Notes: generated from the sequence alone by a model not told the origin. DNA of 9,671 nt from an uncultured Bacteroidales bacterium (GCA_937898205.1 CALEJC010000048.1:1-9671); one strand, 5' to 3'; shown: positions 1-7,296, numbered from the stretch's first letter. Made by a program: numbers and translations.

Positions 1-123
1 CTCGACAAGGTGCATGCCCTGGGTCGCATGCGCGACTGGGGGTCGTCACTGCTCGAGGAGGCGGGTGCCGCTATCGAGATACGCTCGATCTACGGCTTTG
101 GCTATAAACTGATTACACCATGA
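1..123 (+). CDS. OmpR-family response regulator, C-terminal end (partial)
   Basis: The first 120 bases encode 40 residues in frame 1, ending at TGA 121-123; the 5' part lies outside the window. The visible tail, with IRSIYGFGYKLI near the end, matches the recognition-helix to beta-hairpin wing of OmpR/PhoB winged-helix DNA-binding domains, where (V/I)R(G/S)xGY(K/R)L is the usual ending. The preceding stretch contains an arginine-rich helix as expected for the linker before the wing. The stop overlaps the start of the histidine kinase gene by ATGA (120-123), so the two are translationally coupled and form a cognate pair. The receiver domain cannot be inspected. Confidence 0.85.
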   Translation, partial: LDKVHALGRMRDWGSSLLEEAGAAIEIRSIYGFGYKLITP

Positions 124-1403
124 AACTAGTCTATAAGATCATCCTCACTTTCATGATCCCTCTGGTTCTTGCACTTGGACTATGGGGATGGCTATCCTAC
201 AGGACCATGTCTCAAAAGATTCATGCCGATACAGACTTGATCCTCAAGGATTACTCAGACGAAATCATCATGAGGCTACTTTCCGGCAAAGAGCTCCCGG
301 AAAGATTTAACGGGGCATATAATACATATCATATCGAGAGTCTGACAGCAGAAGAGGCTGCTTCTCTTGAAGCTGTCCAATATGGCGAAGCGGAAGCTTT
401 TCTTAGAAGTCAGGAGAATTTTGCAAGCTCTAGGATCAGGAGACAGGTTTTCCAAGATGGTCAAGGTAATTTCCTCAGACTGACGGTTTCTCTTCCTACA
501 TTTGAGCAGGAAGTGCTTGTAGAGCATGTATTATGGTGGACAATCATACTATTTGCAGTACTCCTCCTCTCCCTCATTGCAATCAGCATCCTTGCACTAA
601 ATTACAATATGAAGCCGCTGTACAAGCTGCTTGCATGGATTGATAGATATGAGCCGGGCCTTCCGGCACCCGATGTCCCATCCGATACCGACATAGTCGA
701 ATTCCGCAAGCTTGCATCCACGCTCGAAGAGGCCGTCAGGCGCATCGAGAAGCAATATGAAGAACGCAAGATCTTTATTGGCAATGCCTCTCACGAGCTA
801 CAGACACCTCTTGCAGTGTGCAGCAATCGCATAGAGATGCTCCTTGACAGGCAGGATCTAAATGAGGAGATTGCAACTGAACTCATCAAGATCCACCGAA
901 GCCTTGGTGGTCTGGTAAAACTCAACAAAACACTTCTGCTGTTGTCAAAGATTGAAAATGGCCAATTTCCTCAAAGGTCTGAAATAGATTTAAGCTTGAT
1001 GCTTCATGACAGCATCAAGCTTCATCAGGAGATCTATGGTCATAAGAATATCCATGTTGACCTGCCAGAGACCGACAGCTGCACCATTTTAATTGACGAG
1101 CAGATGGCATCCATACTCGTCGGAAATCTTGTAAAAAACGCTTTCGCCTACACAGCACAAGGAGGTAATATCGTAGTAAGAAGCTGGCAATCAGGTTTTT
1201 CCATCAGCAATCCGGGTGCATCTTCTCTGGACAAAGATATGATCTTCAGAAGGTTTTACCAGCCTTCAGGGCGCAAAGAAGGAGCGACAGGACTAGGACT
1301 CGCGCTGGTGTATTCTGTCTGCGCCAATAATGGTCTTGAAGTGAATTATGAGTTTGAGGATGGGCATCACACTTTCTGTGTAATTTTGAAAAAGTCTAAA
1401 TAA
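120..1403 (+). CDS. Membrane sensor histidine kinase
   Basis: 427-residue inner-membrane sensor kinase, the partner of the upstream OmpR-type regulator. Two transmembrane segments (about residues 7-27 and 137-160) flank a periplasmic sensor region of about 110 residues that I do not recognise. A HAMP-like linker (about 162-212) follows. The dimerisation/phosphoacceptor helix has the H box GNASHELQTP with His225. The ATP-binding domain shows the N box (N336, N340), a Bacteroidota-style degenerate G1 region (ISNPG, 363-366 area) without the classical DxGxG, an F box (IFRRFYQ, about 375-381) and the G2 box GATGLGLALV (388-397). ATG 120 overlaps the previous stop by ATGA, which fixes the start. 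The enzyme should autophosphorylate on His225 and pass the phosphate to the regulator. The signal sensed is unknown; the PepSY-like gene downstream suggests an envelope input. Confidence 0.93.
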   Translation: MKLVYKIILTFMIPLVLALGLWGWLSYRTMSQKIHADTDLILKDYSDEIIMRLLSGKELPERFNGAYNTYHIESLTAEEAASLEAVQYGEAEAFLRSQENFASSRIRRQVFQDGQGNFLRLTVSLPTFEQEVLVEHVLWWTIILFAVLLLSLIAISILALNYNMKPLYKLLAWIDRYEPGLPAPDVPSDTDIVEFRKLASTLEEAVRRIEKQYEERKIFIGNASHELQTPLAVCSNRIEMLLDRQDLNEEIATELIKIHRSLGGLVKLNKTLLLLSKIENGQFPQRSEIDLSLMLHDSIKLHQEIYGHKNIHVDLPETDSCTILIDEQMASILVGNLVKNAFAYTAQGGNIVVRSWQSGFSISNPGASSLDKDMIFRRFYQPSGRKEGATGLGLALVYSVCANNGLEVNYEFEDGHHTFCVILKKSK

Positions 1404-1480
1404 ATTTTCAAAATTTCAGTTTCTTTTCAGAATCGTGCATTTATTTTGCATTAAGAAATTTGTTTAATCTTTAAAAACGC

Positions 1481-1921
1481 ATGAATATGAAAAGAATTAT
1501 TATTTCAGTGATTATAGCTCTTGTATCACTTTCAAACCTTAGAGCAGACGATAGACCTGTGATGCTGTCACAGCTTCCTGAGGCAGCACAGGCATTTATC
1601 AACAAGTACTATCCTAACGACAAGGTTTCCTTTGCAACTGTAGACGACGACCTGATTGCTCCAGACTACCACGTAGCTCTTGTCAATGGCGTTATGATGC
1701 AGTTTTCTCACAAGGGTAAGCTAGAGAAGATCGAGTCCAAAAATGCCAGCATCCCTGAGGGCATCATCCCTATCCAGATCATCCAGGCAGTCAAAGGCTT
1801 CTATCCTGACGCAAGTATCCTTGGATATGAGGTGGACTGGAACTCACACGAAGTCAAGCTCTCCAACAGACTCGAGCTCAAGTTTAACAACAAATATAAA
1901 GTAGTGGACCTTGATGACTAG
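1481..1921 (+). CDS. Secreted PepSY-like (DUF2874) protein
   Basis: 146 residues with a Sec signal peptide (basic MNMKR, hydrophobic core about 6-19, probable cleavage near the alanine at 22), so probably periplasmic. The mature protein looks like two PepSY-like (DUF2874/PF11396) modules. The first runs from about 29 to 86 (LPEAAQAFINKYYP, then a strand pair ending in the FSHKGKLEKIES motif). The second runs from about 91 to 145 (IPEGIIPIQIIQAVKGFYPD ... LELKFNNKYKVVDLD). Each follows the family pattern: a helix ending in (Y/F)YP followed by beta strands. Such proteins often sit beside OmpR-type two-component genes in Bacteroidota and are usually taken as envelope accessory or output proteins; that role is inference here. 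It lies 77 bp after the kinase gene, with only a near-miss -7 element between, so co-transcription is possible. Starts at ATG 1481 and ATG 1487 are both plausible. Confidence 0.85.
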   Translation: MNMKRIIISVIIALVSLSNLRADDRPVMLSQLPEAAQAFINKYYPNDKVSFATVDDDLIAPDYHVALVNGVMMQFSHKGKLEKIESKNASIPEGIIPIQIIQAVKGFYPDASILGYEVDWNSHEVKLSNRLELKFNNKYKVVDLDD

Positions 1922-1924
1922 TCA

Positions 1925-2761
1925 CTAAAGATATCTCTTCATATCTTCTCCGACGACTCCGGCATAGAGCTCAATGTGCTGATGAATGGTGCTGGCGTGA
2001 ATTTTAGGAATCAGGACCTCTTCCACCTGGAAGAACCCGACAAGACCGCTCATAGACACTTCTATATGCACCGGCTTTTCTGTGCCTGGTAGTATCTTGA
2101 CACTATCAATAGCTGAAGCAGAGTATTTGTGAATATCACCTTCCTTAGGTCGGTTGTTGCTTTCCAATGTGATGCGCGCCCGGCCTTTTGTCATATCACA
2201 TCCGTCAGAAACAAGGATAAGTCCTGCTTCAATTGAGTGTATAGGATTGGTGGCCATGTGCCCCACGATTCCTTCAAGCGCCAGCGAACTGATGACAACT
2301 CTTCTGACAATATTGCTATCTCCAGGCAATACCTTTTCAAGTATCTTCTTTATTAGCTCATAGGTAAGTATACCGGAATATAGTTCATGATTCTTTCTAC
2401 CTACTGCCATCCCGGCATCGTGGAGGAAGGATGCAAGGATTACCGCTGACATGCTATCTGAAAACGAGCCGCTGCCCTCTTGTTCCAGACTTGTCTGCAC
2501 TCCTGCCTGATGCATTATTTTAAGTATCTTCATTGCGTTTTTGCAGACAATCCTCATGTGCACAGGACCATGATCATTGAAGCCCAGTCTTGTTATTGAG
2601 ACTGTATTGGCGTAGTCCTGAACGGCTTTAGCCTCCTGATTATTAAGGAGTTCATCCAACAATCTCAATGGAAGATCATCTTCAGGAGAAAAACTCTCCA
2701 CCATTTCTTTGACTCTCTGACGAAGAATATTATCTAAAACTATCTCTTTCTGTGATTTCAT
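1925..2761 (-). CDS. HD-domain phosphohydrolase-like protein
   Basis: 278 residues, cytosolic (no signal peptide or membrane segment). An HD metal-dependent phosphohydrolase core spans about residues 60-195: His64 and His68 in FNDHGPVH, the HD pair H114-D115 in ASFLHDAGM, His125 (KNHE), His168 (VGHM), His175, and Asp186/Asp189 in LVSDGCDM. This spacing of H, HD, H, H and D resembles the longer metal-binding pattern of HD-GYP-like and related enzymes, though no GYP motif is present. The C-terminal 80 residues (about 200-278) form a beta-rich extension with predicted strands (VHIEVSMSGLVGFFQVEEVLI) that I cannot name. The substrate is unknown; nucleotide or cyclic nucleotide hydrolysis is a family-level guess. 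It converges with the PepSY-like gene, leaving 3 bp between the two stop codons. It has its own promoter-like site at 2786-2793. Confidence 0.85.
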   Translation of the reverse strand: MKSQKEIVLDNILRQRVKEMVESFSPEDDLPLRLLDELLNNQEAKAVQDYANTVSITRLGFNDHGPVHMRIVCKNAMKILKIMHQAGVQTSLEQEGSGSFSDSMSAVILASFLHDAGMAVGRKNHELYSGILTYELIKKILEKVLPGDSNIVRRVVISSLALEGIVGHMATNPIHSIEAGLILVSDGCDMTKGRARITLESNNRPKEGDIHKYSASAIDSVKILPGTEKPVHIEVSMSGLVGFFQVEEVLIPKIHASTIHQHIELYAGVVGEDMKRYL

Positions 2762-2785
2762 GCTTTATTTATATTTAGCTCAAAA

Positions 2786-2793
2786 CAAAATTA
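2786..2793 (-). promoter_or_regulatory. Putative -7 element for the HD-domain gene
   Basis: On the minus strand this reads TAATTTTG, a full match to the Bacteroidota consensus TAnnTTTG. It lies 24 nt upstream of the start codon. A TTG-type -33 element at the usual spacing is not clear. Confidence 0.55.
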
Positions 2794-2874
2794 CTCACTT
2801 TATTCAACAATTAAAAGAACTATGAGCCGATACAATTAAACGATTAATCTTAGGATAAGTTAAAAACTTGTAAT

Positions 2875-2882
2875 TATCTTTG
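2875..2882 (+). promoter_or_regulatory. Putative -7 element for the Rpn-family gene
   Basis: TATCTTTG matches TAnnTTTG exactly and lies 20 nt before ATG 2903. The region upstream is A/T-rich. No good TTTG is seen at the -33 position. The out-of-frame ATG at 2885 opens only a four-codon frame and is not used as the gene start. Confidence 0.6.
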
Positions 2883-2902
2883 CGATGAAAAAAACTTAAA
2901 TT

Positions 2903-3850
2903 ATGAAACCAAACTTTATTTCTAATCATGACGCTCAGGGTAGCGTCTTTGCCAATCTTCTTACCGATTACATGTTTAAGCGTGTCTATGGTAATAAAGA
3001 TGTCCTTCTAAGTTTTCTAAATATGGTACTTACAGATATTGAAGTGGCCGATTTAGAGTACCAATCCACTGAAACTCTTGGTAATAGTCCCAATGAGCGC
3101 AAAGCAATATATGATCTCAAATGCAAGTCAAAAGACGGAGAGATTTTTATTGTAGAGATGCAGCTCGCAAGGCAGAAGCATTTCATTGACAGAAGTTTAT
3201 ACTATTCCTCTTTAGCAGTTAATCATCAAGCTAACACTGCCAACAGCGAAGCCAAACTTAACAACAAAGAGTGGAATTATGCCCTTAATCCTGTTATCTT
3301 CATCGCATTTATCAATTTTGAGCTGCAGCATCAAGATGACTTTCCTGCCGGAGAATACATTTCAGAGTATATGCTCAAGGAGACGACCACAGGAGAACTA
3401 ATGACTAATCTGCAGAGATATATTTTTATTGAACTTCCAAGATTTTCTGCGCAGGCAGATCAATGCATTTCTGAGTTAGAGAAGTGGGTATTCTCAATGA
3501 GGAACATGCACAAACTCAAGGACAAGCCATCCAATTTCAATGAGAATTCTTTGACCAGATTGTATGATTTATCAAAATTTGCTAATTTTGACACAAACGA
3601 ATATCAACTATACAAGAACTCGCTTATGTTTGTCTCAGATTACAAAAATACCATTGAATATGCCAAAGAAGAAGGTAGAGAGATTGGTAGAGCCGAGGGA
3701 AGAGCGGAAGGTAGAGTGGAAGGTAGAGAAATAGAGAGGGCAACTATAGTCAAGAGAATGCTTTCTTCCGGGATGAGCGCAGAGCAGATTTCTGAAATCC
3801 TCCAGATTCCGATTGAGGAGGTCACTACCTTAACGCATACTGCGAGATGA
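2903..3850 (+). CDS. Rpn family / PD-(D/E)XK nuclease family transposase
   Basis: 315 residues. The N-terminal part (about 15-250) matches the Rpn/PDDEXK_2 group (recombination-promoting nuclease, 'putative transposase'): FANLLTDYMFKRVYG at 16-30, then the nuclease motif with Asp71 (IYDLKCKSKDGE), Glu85 and Gln87 (IVEMQ), i.e. D-x13-E-x-Q, and the following RSLYYSS segment (97-103). The active-site residues are all present, so it looks intact. A run of EGR-type repeats (257-277) joins the nuclease to a short C-terminal helical region (MLSSGMSAEQISEILQIPIEEV), typical of the family. Members in E. coli nick or cut DNA and have been linked to recombination and phage defence. No inverted repeats or target duplications were seen around it, so there is no sign that it is moving by itself. 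Its last 26 bp overlap the PH-domain gene on the other strand. Confidence 0.9.
   Translation: MKPNFISNHDAQGSVFANLLTDYMFKRVYGNKDVLLSFLNMVLTDIEVADLEYQSTETLGNSPNERKAIYDLKCKSKDGEIFIVEMQLARQKHFIDRSLYYSSLAVNHQANTANSEAKLNNKEWNYALNPVIFIAFINFELQHQDDFPAGEYISEYMLKETTTGELMTNLQRYIFIELPRFSAQADQCISELEKWVFSMRNMHKLKDKPSNFNENSLTRLYDLSKFANFDTNEYQLYKNSLMFVSDYKNTIEYAKEEGREIGRAEGRAEGRVEGREIERATIVKRMLSSGMSAEQISEILQIPIEEVTTLTHTAR
3671..3733 (+). repeat. EGR(x) tandem repeat inside the Rpn gene
   Basis: About 63 bp of imperfect short repeats, with GGTAGAG recurring near 3674, 3686, 3710 and 3722 and GAAGAGCGG-type variants between. They encode Glu-Gly-Arg-rich residues 257-277. The segment is purine-rich on the plus strand. 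Repeats of this type vary in copy number between Rpn relatives and may expand or contract by slippage. Confidence 0.75.
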
Positions 3851-4202
3851 TTCTGGCGATCTCCTTGATGTCAGAATTTCCTCTGAACTCAAAGGTGATT
3901 TTACCCACGCCGCTATAATAGAGCTGCAATTCGCTCTCTATATCAAAAGTCCCGGCAGTCTCAATGGAAAACACAGAGACCTTGGCATAAGGCATAAAAG
4001 TAAAAGCCTTCTTCTTGCCCGTAATCCCCTGAGTATTCACGGCGATCACGCGCTTGTCGGTAAACACCACATGATCCCTGATATCCTGATAAGCACCGAT
4101 AACAGTCTCCCCGGCAACCATCAACTCCGCCAACTCCTTATCAAACTTTGTCGCATCTACTTTCTTGAGTTTATACACTCCACCGTTCTGAAAATCAATC
4201 AT
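3825..4202 (-). CDS. Bacterial PH-domain protein (bPH_1/DUF1696-like)
   Basis: 125 residues, no signal peptide or membrane segment, so probably cytosolic. Nearly the whole protein is one bacterial Pleckstrin-homology-like domain of the PF08000 type. The signature stretch is VVFTDKRVIAVN (45-56), GITGKKKAFTFMPYAKV (59-75) and FSIETAGTFDIESELQLY (78-95), followed by a final strand and C-terminal helix (IKEIARIISQYAL). The family forms ring-like oligomers in solved members, but its biological role is not established. The start lies 13 bp after the GH31 stop on the same strand, so the two are probably co-transcribed, although no functional link is known. Its 3' end runs 26 bp into the convergent Rpn gene. 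No promoter consensus was found directly upstream. Confidence 0.85.
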   Translation of the reverse strand: MIDFQNGGVYKLKKVDATKFDKELAELMVAGETVIGAYQDIRDHVVFTDKRVIAVNTQGITGKKKAFTFMPYAKVSVFSIETAGTFDIESELQLYYSGVGKITFEFRGNSDIKEIARIISQYALR

Positions 4203-4215
4203 ATATCAAACTATT

Positions 4216-6603
4216 TTAAAACTTAAGCTTAATCGCCTTACCATTATACTCCACAGTCTTACTGCTGCCATCAGGAAGAGTCACAACAAAAGTACGTTCT
4301 GAAAGCATCCCAGCAAAACCACCCTTGCGCTCCCCTATGCTCAGAGTGCGGCTGCGATCATTCCACTTCAATGAGATAGTGCTATACTCCCCTTTCTCAT
4401 AGTTATAATTATCGCCCTCATCCTCATAGAGGCAGAATTCTGCATTTGTGCCAGGATAAACAGCAAGCGTGAGCTTCTTCCAATCAGAAACAGCAGCAAA
4501 TTGCACATCCTCCTTGCACAGAGGCACGATGCTTCCGGCCTTGACATAAAGAGGCATTCGGCTCAGTGGAGCTGCTGCCGCAATTGTCTGACCGCCAGCA
4601 TATTGCTCACCGCTCCAGTAGTCATACCAGTCAGCACCTGCAGGAAGATATACATCATAGTGCTTCTCAGCAGTCCAGTCTGTCTTATACCCCTCTCGAT
4701 AAAGCTTGCCGTTGTCGTGACGCTCAGGAGTATAAAGAGGATCAAGCACAGGTGCCACCAGGAACGCGCGACCAAACATAAACTCACGATTATTATCCCA
4801 GGTGTTCTTGTCTGACTTAAAATCCATCATCAATGCGCGCATAAATGAATCATCGTGCTCACTCACCTGCCAGCTCTGGCTATACACATATGGCAGAATC
4901 TCATAACGCAGCTTGATTGCACCCAGAAGCGCTTCATATACAGGATCACCGGGCTCTCCATAATGATAAATCTCACGGACTACCTCAGTGCCATGACTGC
5001 GCATCATAGGATTAAACACGCCAAACTGCATCCAGCGCACATAAAGCTCCTGATAAAGAGGATTTCGGGTAGCCGAATTATCCGCATGACTTCGATTATA
5101 CGAATTGGCAAAGAAGCCGCCCAGATCCGTATTGACGTGAGGATTGGCAGTCAGCGTATAATTCAGGCACAGAGGCACCTGATTGCGGAAGTCCTTCCAC
5201 GAAGAGCCCACATCGCCGCTCCAGGTATTGGCACCTGTGCGCTGCTGGCCGGCAAAATAGCTTCGCGTGAGGATGAATACGCGCTTGCTGCTATCCACCT
5301 GACGCTGATTATTATAGACACCCTCCACTGTGCAGAGCGGGAAGGCATTGCGCACCGAACGGTAAGATGTCGAGAAATCTTCACCGGTAGCCGGATTGGT
5401 GACCGGACGCACTTCATCAAGATCACTATCCTTGAAACTATGATGATCAGGATCTGTTGAGTCCATCCACCACGCATCGATCCCAAGACCGTGGAGGTAT
5501 GACAAGTGCTTCCAGTAGATATCGCGGGCGTCCTTACTAAACGGGTCATAGCACCTCACACCGCTAGGGTAATCCATATTAGGTGGCCAGAACGGCAAAC
5601 CGCTTCTTGGCCATGTCTCAAAACTATAGAGCAAGCCCTTTTCATTCAACTCTTTATAACCTTTGGTCTCCGGTCCGAAGCTCGCCCAGATGCTGATGCT
5701 CATGTGCGCATTTGCATCGTGAGCGTGCTGAATCATCTGCTTATAATCAGTGAAGCCCTCATTGAGAAACTCCATTGCGTTCCAGAGGTAGTTGTTTCCC
5801 CAATACTGCCAATCCTGAATAATGCCGTCAAAAGGCACTCGCAGTGCTCTATATGTATCAACTACCTCCTTAAATTCCGCAGAAGACTTGTATCGCTCGC
5901 GGCTCTGATGGAAGCCATAAGTCCACAATGGCAGCATCGGCACTTTACCTGTCAACTTGCGCATCTCCTTGATCACGCCGTCGGCATCACCACCATACAT
6001 AAAATAATAGTCAACCTTTGTGCCCACCTGCGACTCAAGCGCAAGCTCTGCACCGTCGCTGATCTGAGTCGGCGAATAGTTGTCCCAATAGATGCCGTAG
6101 CCCTTGATGCTCTGGAAGAAATGGCTGTAATCCTGCGTATTATCCTGCATCATCAGCCGGTTCTCCCCGCGCTGGTTCATCTTGCCGTTCTGCAACATTC
6201 CGAGGCCATAAATCGGCTCGTCGCTCTCCAGCGCAAATGCCTGCTTCACCTTATAGCGACCGACATCAGGACCTTCGCTGATCGGCGTAAACGCCATCTC
6301 CCCTTCTTGCAGCAGCACTTTGCCAGCCTTGTCGGCAAATGTAAGCCGTCCGTTGCGTTCGTCAACGATCACTCTCAGCGCAGATGAACTATAGGTTATC
6401 ACAGAGCCTTTCCTGCTGACAGAGACCTTGACATCTTCAGGCTCTGCAATCACGACAAGAGACAGGTTCATATCTTTGCTTGTATCAGGGGCTTGCTTTA
6501 CTACCCTGACAGTTGTCGGTGTATAGAATGTGACTTCCTGCGCATGCAAAGAACTTGCAGCAAACGCCAGAATACAGGCACATAAGATTTTTGGGATTGG
6601 CAT
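4216..6603 (-). CDS. Secreted glycoside hydrolase family 31 (alpha-glucosidase/alpha-xylosidase type)
   Basis: 795 residues with a Sec signal peptide (MPIPKILCACILAFAASSLHA, cleavage probably after residue 21), so exported, most likely to the periplasm. Domain order: N-terminal beta-sandwich (about 25-220), GH31 TIM barrel (about 222-575), then C-terminal beta domains including a DUF5110-like end (about 580-795). The putative nucleophile is Asp381 in AWWMDSTDPD. The putative acid/base is Asp464 in NTWSGDVGSSW. Other barrel markers are IIQDWQYWG (261-269) and the MMRSHG block (533-538). The WWMD form of the nucleophile motif is seen in Bacteroidota alpha-xylosidase-like GH31 enzymes, so release of alpha-linked xylose or glucose from oligosaccharides is likely; the exact substrate cannot be read from the sequence. 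The length fits a form without the PA14 insert seen in some relatives. No SusC/SusD or other glycan genes are adjacent. Confidence 0.93.
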   Translation of the reverse strand: MPIPKILCACILAFAASSLHAQEVTFYTPTTVRVVKQAPDTSKDMNLSLVVIAEPEDVKVSVSRKGSVITYSSSALRVIVDERNGRLTFADKAGKVLLQEGEMAFTPISEGPDVGRYKVKQAFALESDEPIYGLGMLQNGKMNQRGENRLMMQDNTQDYSHFFQSIKGYGIYWDNYSPTQISDGAELALESQVGTKVDYYFMYGGDADGVIKEMRKLTGKVPMLPLWTYGFHQSRERYKSSAEFKEVVDTYRALRVPFDGIIQDWQYWGNNYLWNAMEFLNEGFTDYKQMIQHAHDANAHMSISIWASFGPETKGYKELNEKGLLYSFETWPRSGLPFWPPNMDYPSGVRCYDPFSKDARDIYWKHLSYLHGLGIDAWWMDSTDPDHHSFKDSDLDEVRPVTNPATGEDFSTSYRSVRNAFPLCTVEGVYNNQRQVDSSKRVFILTRSYFAGQQRTGANTWSGDVGSSWKDFRNQVPLCLNYTLTANPHVNTDLGGFFANSYNRSHADNSATRNPLYQELYVRWMQFGVFNPMMRSHGTEVVREIYHYGEPGDPVYEALLGAIKLRYEILPYVYSQSWQVSEHDDSFMRALMMDFKSDKNTWDNNREFMFGRAFLVAPVLDPLYTPERHDNGKLYREGYKTDWTAEKHYDVYLPAGADWYDYWSGEQYAGGQTIAAAAPLSRMPLYVKAGSIVPLCKEDVQFAAVSDWKKLTLAVYPGTNAEFCLYEDEGDNYNYEKGEYSTISLKWNDRSRTLSIGERKGGFAGMLSERTFVVTLPDGSSKTVEYNGKAIKLKF

Positions 6604-6630
6604 ATGGGTATAGTTTTATAGTGATATCTT

Positions 6631-6638
6631 CAAAGATA
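6631..6638 (-). promoter_or_regulatory. Putative -7 element for the GH31 gene
   Basis: On the minus strand this is TATCTTTG, an exact TAnnTTTG match, 27 nt before the GH31 start codon. It is the left arm of an 8-bp perfect inverted repeat whose right arm (6648-6655) is the -7 element of the divergent lipoprotein gene. No clear -33 element. Confidence 0.6.
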
Positions 6639-6647
6639 ATAAATTTG

Positions 6648-6655
6648 TATCTTTG
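6648..6655 (+). promoter_or_regulatory. Putative -7 element for the lipoprotein gene
   Basis: TATCTTTG, an exact TAnnTTTG match, 23 nt before ATG 6679. It sits 9 bp from the opposing element at 6631-6638. Its presence argues that translation starts at ATG 6679 and not at the in-frame TTG 6658, which would leave almost no leader. Confidence 0.6.
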
Positions 6656-6678
6656 TTTTGACATTAACCATCTGTTTT

Positions 6679-7275
6679 ATGAAGAGAATTCTACTTTTAA
6701 TGACTTGTCTGAGTGCCCTGCTATGCACTTCTTGTCAGCAGAAAGACAGCGAAATCAGAGACGCCATACAAGGGATGATGGAGCAGCATCCGGAGATACG
6801 CCTTCAAGACATATACAAGTCTTTTTATCAGGATTGTTTCGGCCCGGGACACATCATCGCCAGCCGCGAATCCGCAGAAGCCTACCTCAGGCAGGAGCTT
6901 GAATCCTGTGGGGAACTCAAGGATCCTCAGCCCATTGAGCCCACAGGCAGCAAAGGGCGCTATGTGCGCGTGGCTCTGGACTTTGTGAAATCAGGACAGA
7001 TCGACTACGATGCCTATGTCGAAGCATTTATCGCAGGAGCGAAGGCAGTCTCACCTCAAGACTACGAGGCATGGAAAGAGCTCTGGCCGTCAATCGCAGA
7101 GGCCGCAGCCGAGTTTGACATCCCCGGCTATAAAGAGGATCTTGAGATGATCAATCAGGCGCTTGAGAGCGCAGAAGGCAACCTTGCATTTCATCACAGC
7201 AGAGCCTATAACGACGCCTACGATCCGCATTATAGGATCATCGCAAAAGAAAGAGTGGAAGCATTGTTTAAATAG
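6679..7275 (+). CDS. Conserved-looking lipoprotein of unknown function
   Basis: 198 residues from ATG 6679; an in-frame TTG at 6658 would add seven residues but sits against the -7 element, so ATG is preferred. The N-terminus MKRILLLMTCLSALLCTSC is a lipoprotein signal with likely lipidated Cys19, so the protein should be membrane-anchored in the envelope. The mature part is mostly helical. Two blocks look like functional signatures: DIYKSFYQDCFGPGH (44-58) and FHHSRAYNDAYDPHYRII (171-188), the latter rich in His, Arg, Tyr and Asp. These could form a binding or catalytic site, but I do not recognise a named family. It is divergent from the GH31 gene with closely packed promoters, which hints at shared regulation. 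Enzymatic function is possible but unsupported. Confidence 0.8.
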   Translation: MKRILLLMTCLSALLCTSCQQKDSEIRDAIQGMMEQHPEIRLQDIYKSFYQDCFGPGHIIASRESAEAYLRQELESCGELKDPQPIEPTGSKGRYVRVALDFVKSGQIDYDAYVEAFIAGAKAVSPQDYEAWKELWPSIAEAAAEFDIPGYKEDLEMINQALESAEGNLAFHHSRAYNDAYDPHYRIIAKERVEALFK

Positions 7276-7288
7276 AGCCAAATTTTAC

Positions 7289-7296
7289 TAAATTTG
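7289..7296 (+). promoter_or_regulatory. Putative -7 element for the DUF486 gene
   Basis: TAAATTTG is an exact TAnnTTTG match, 20 nt before ATG 7317. A TTG at 7264-7266 (inside the end of the previous gene) lies 22 bp upstream and could serve as a loose -33 element. Confidence 0.55.

Noticed and set aside
1436..1462. Promoter for the PepSY-like gene (TTATTTTG or GAAATTTG)
   Set aside because: Each differs from TAnnTTTG by spacing or one base and has no -33 element, so it was not listed as a feature.
2903..3850. Rpn gene as an active insertion sequence
   Set aside because: No terminal inverted repeats or target-site duplications are visible around it; the family name 'transposase' does not by itself show mobility.
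5506..6387. 293-codon open frame antisense to GH31, and other long frames at 4855-5460 and 5163-5549
   Set aside because: They lie opposite or within a clear GH31 gene, have composition of antisense shadow frames and no family resemblance or start signals.
6658..6681. TTG start giving the lipoprotein seven more residues
   Set aside because: It sits within about 3 nt of the -7 element; ATG 6679 gives a normal lipoprotein signal and a proper leader length.
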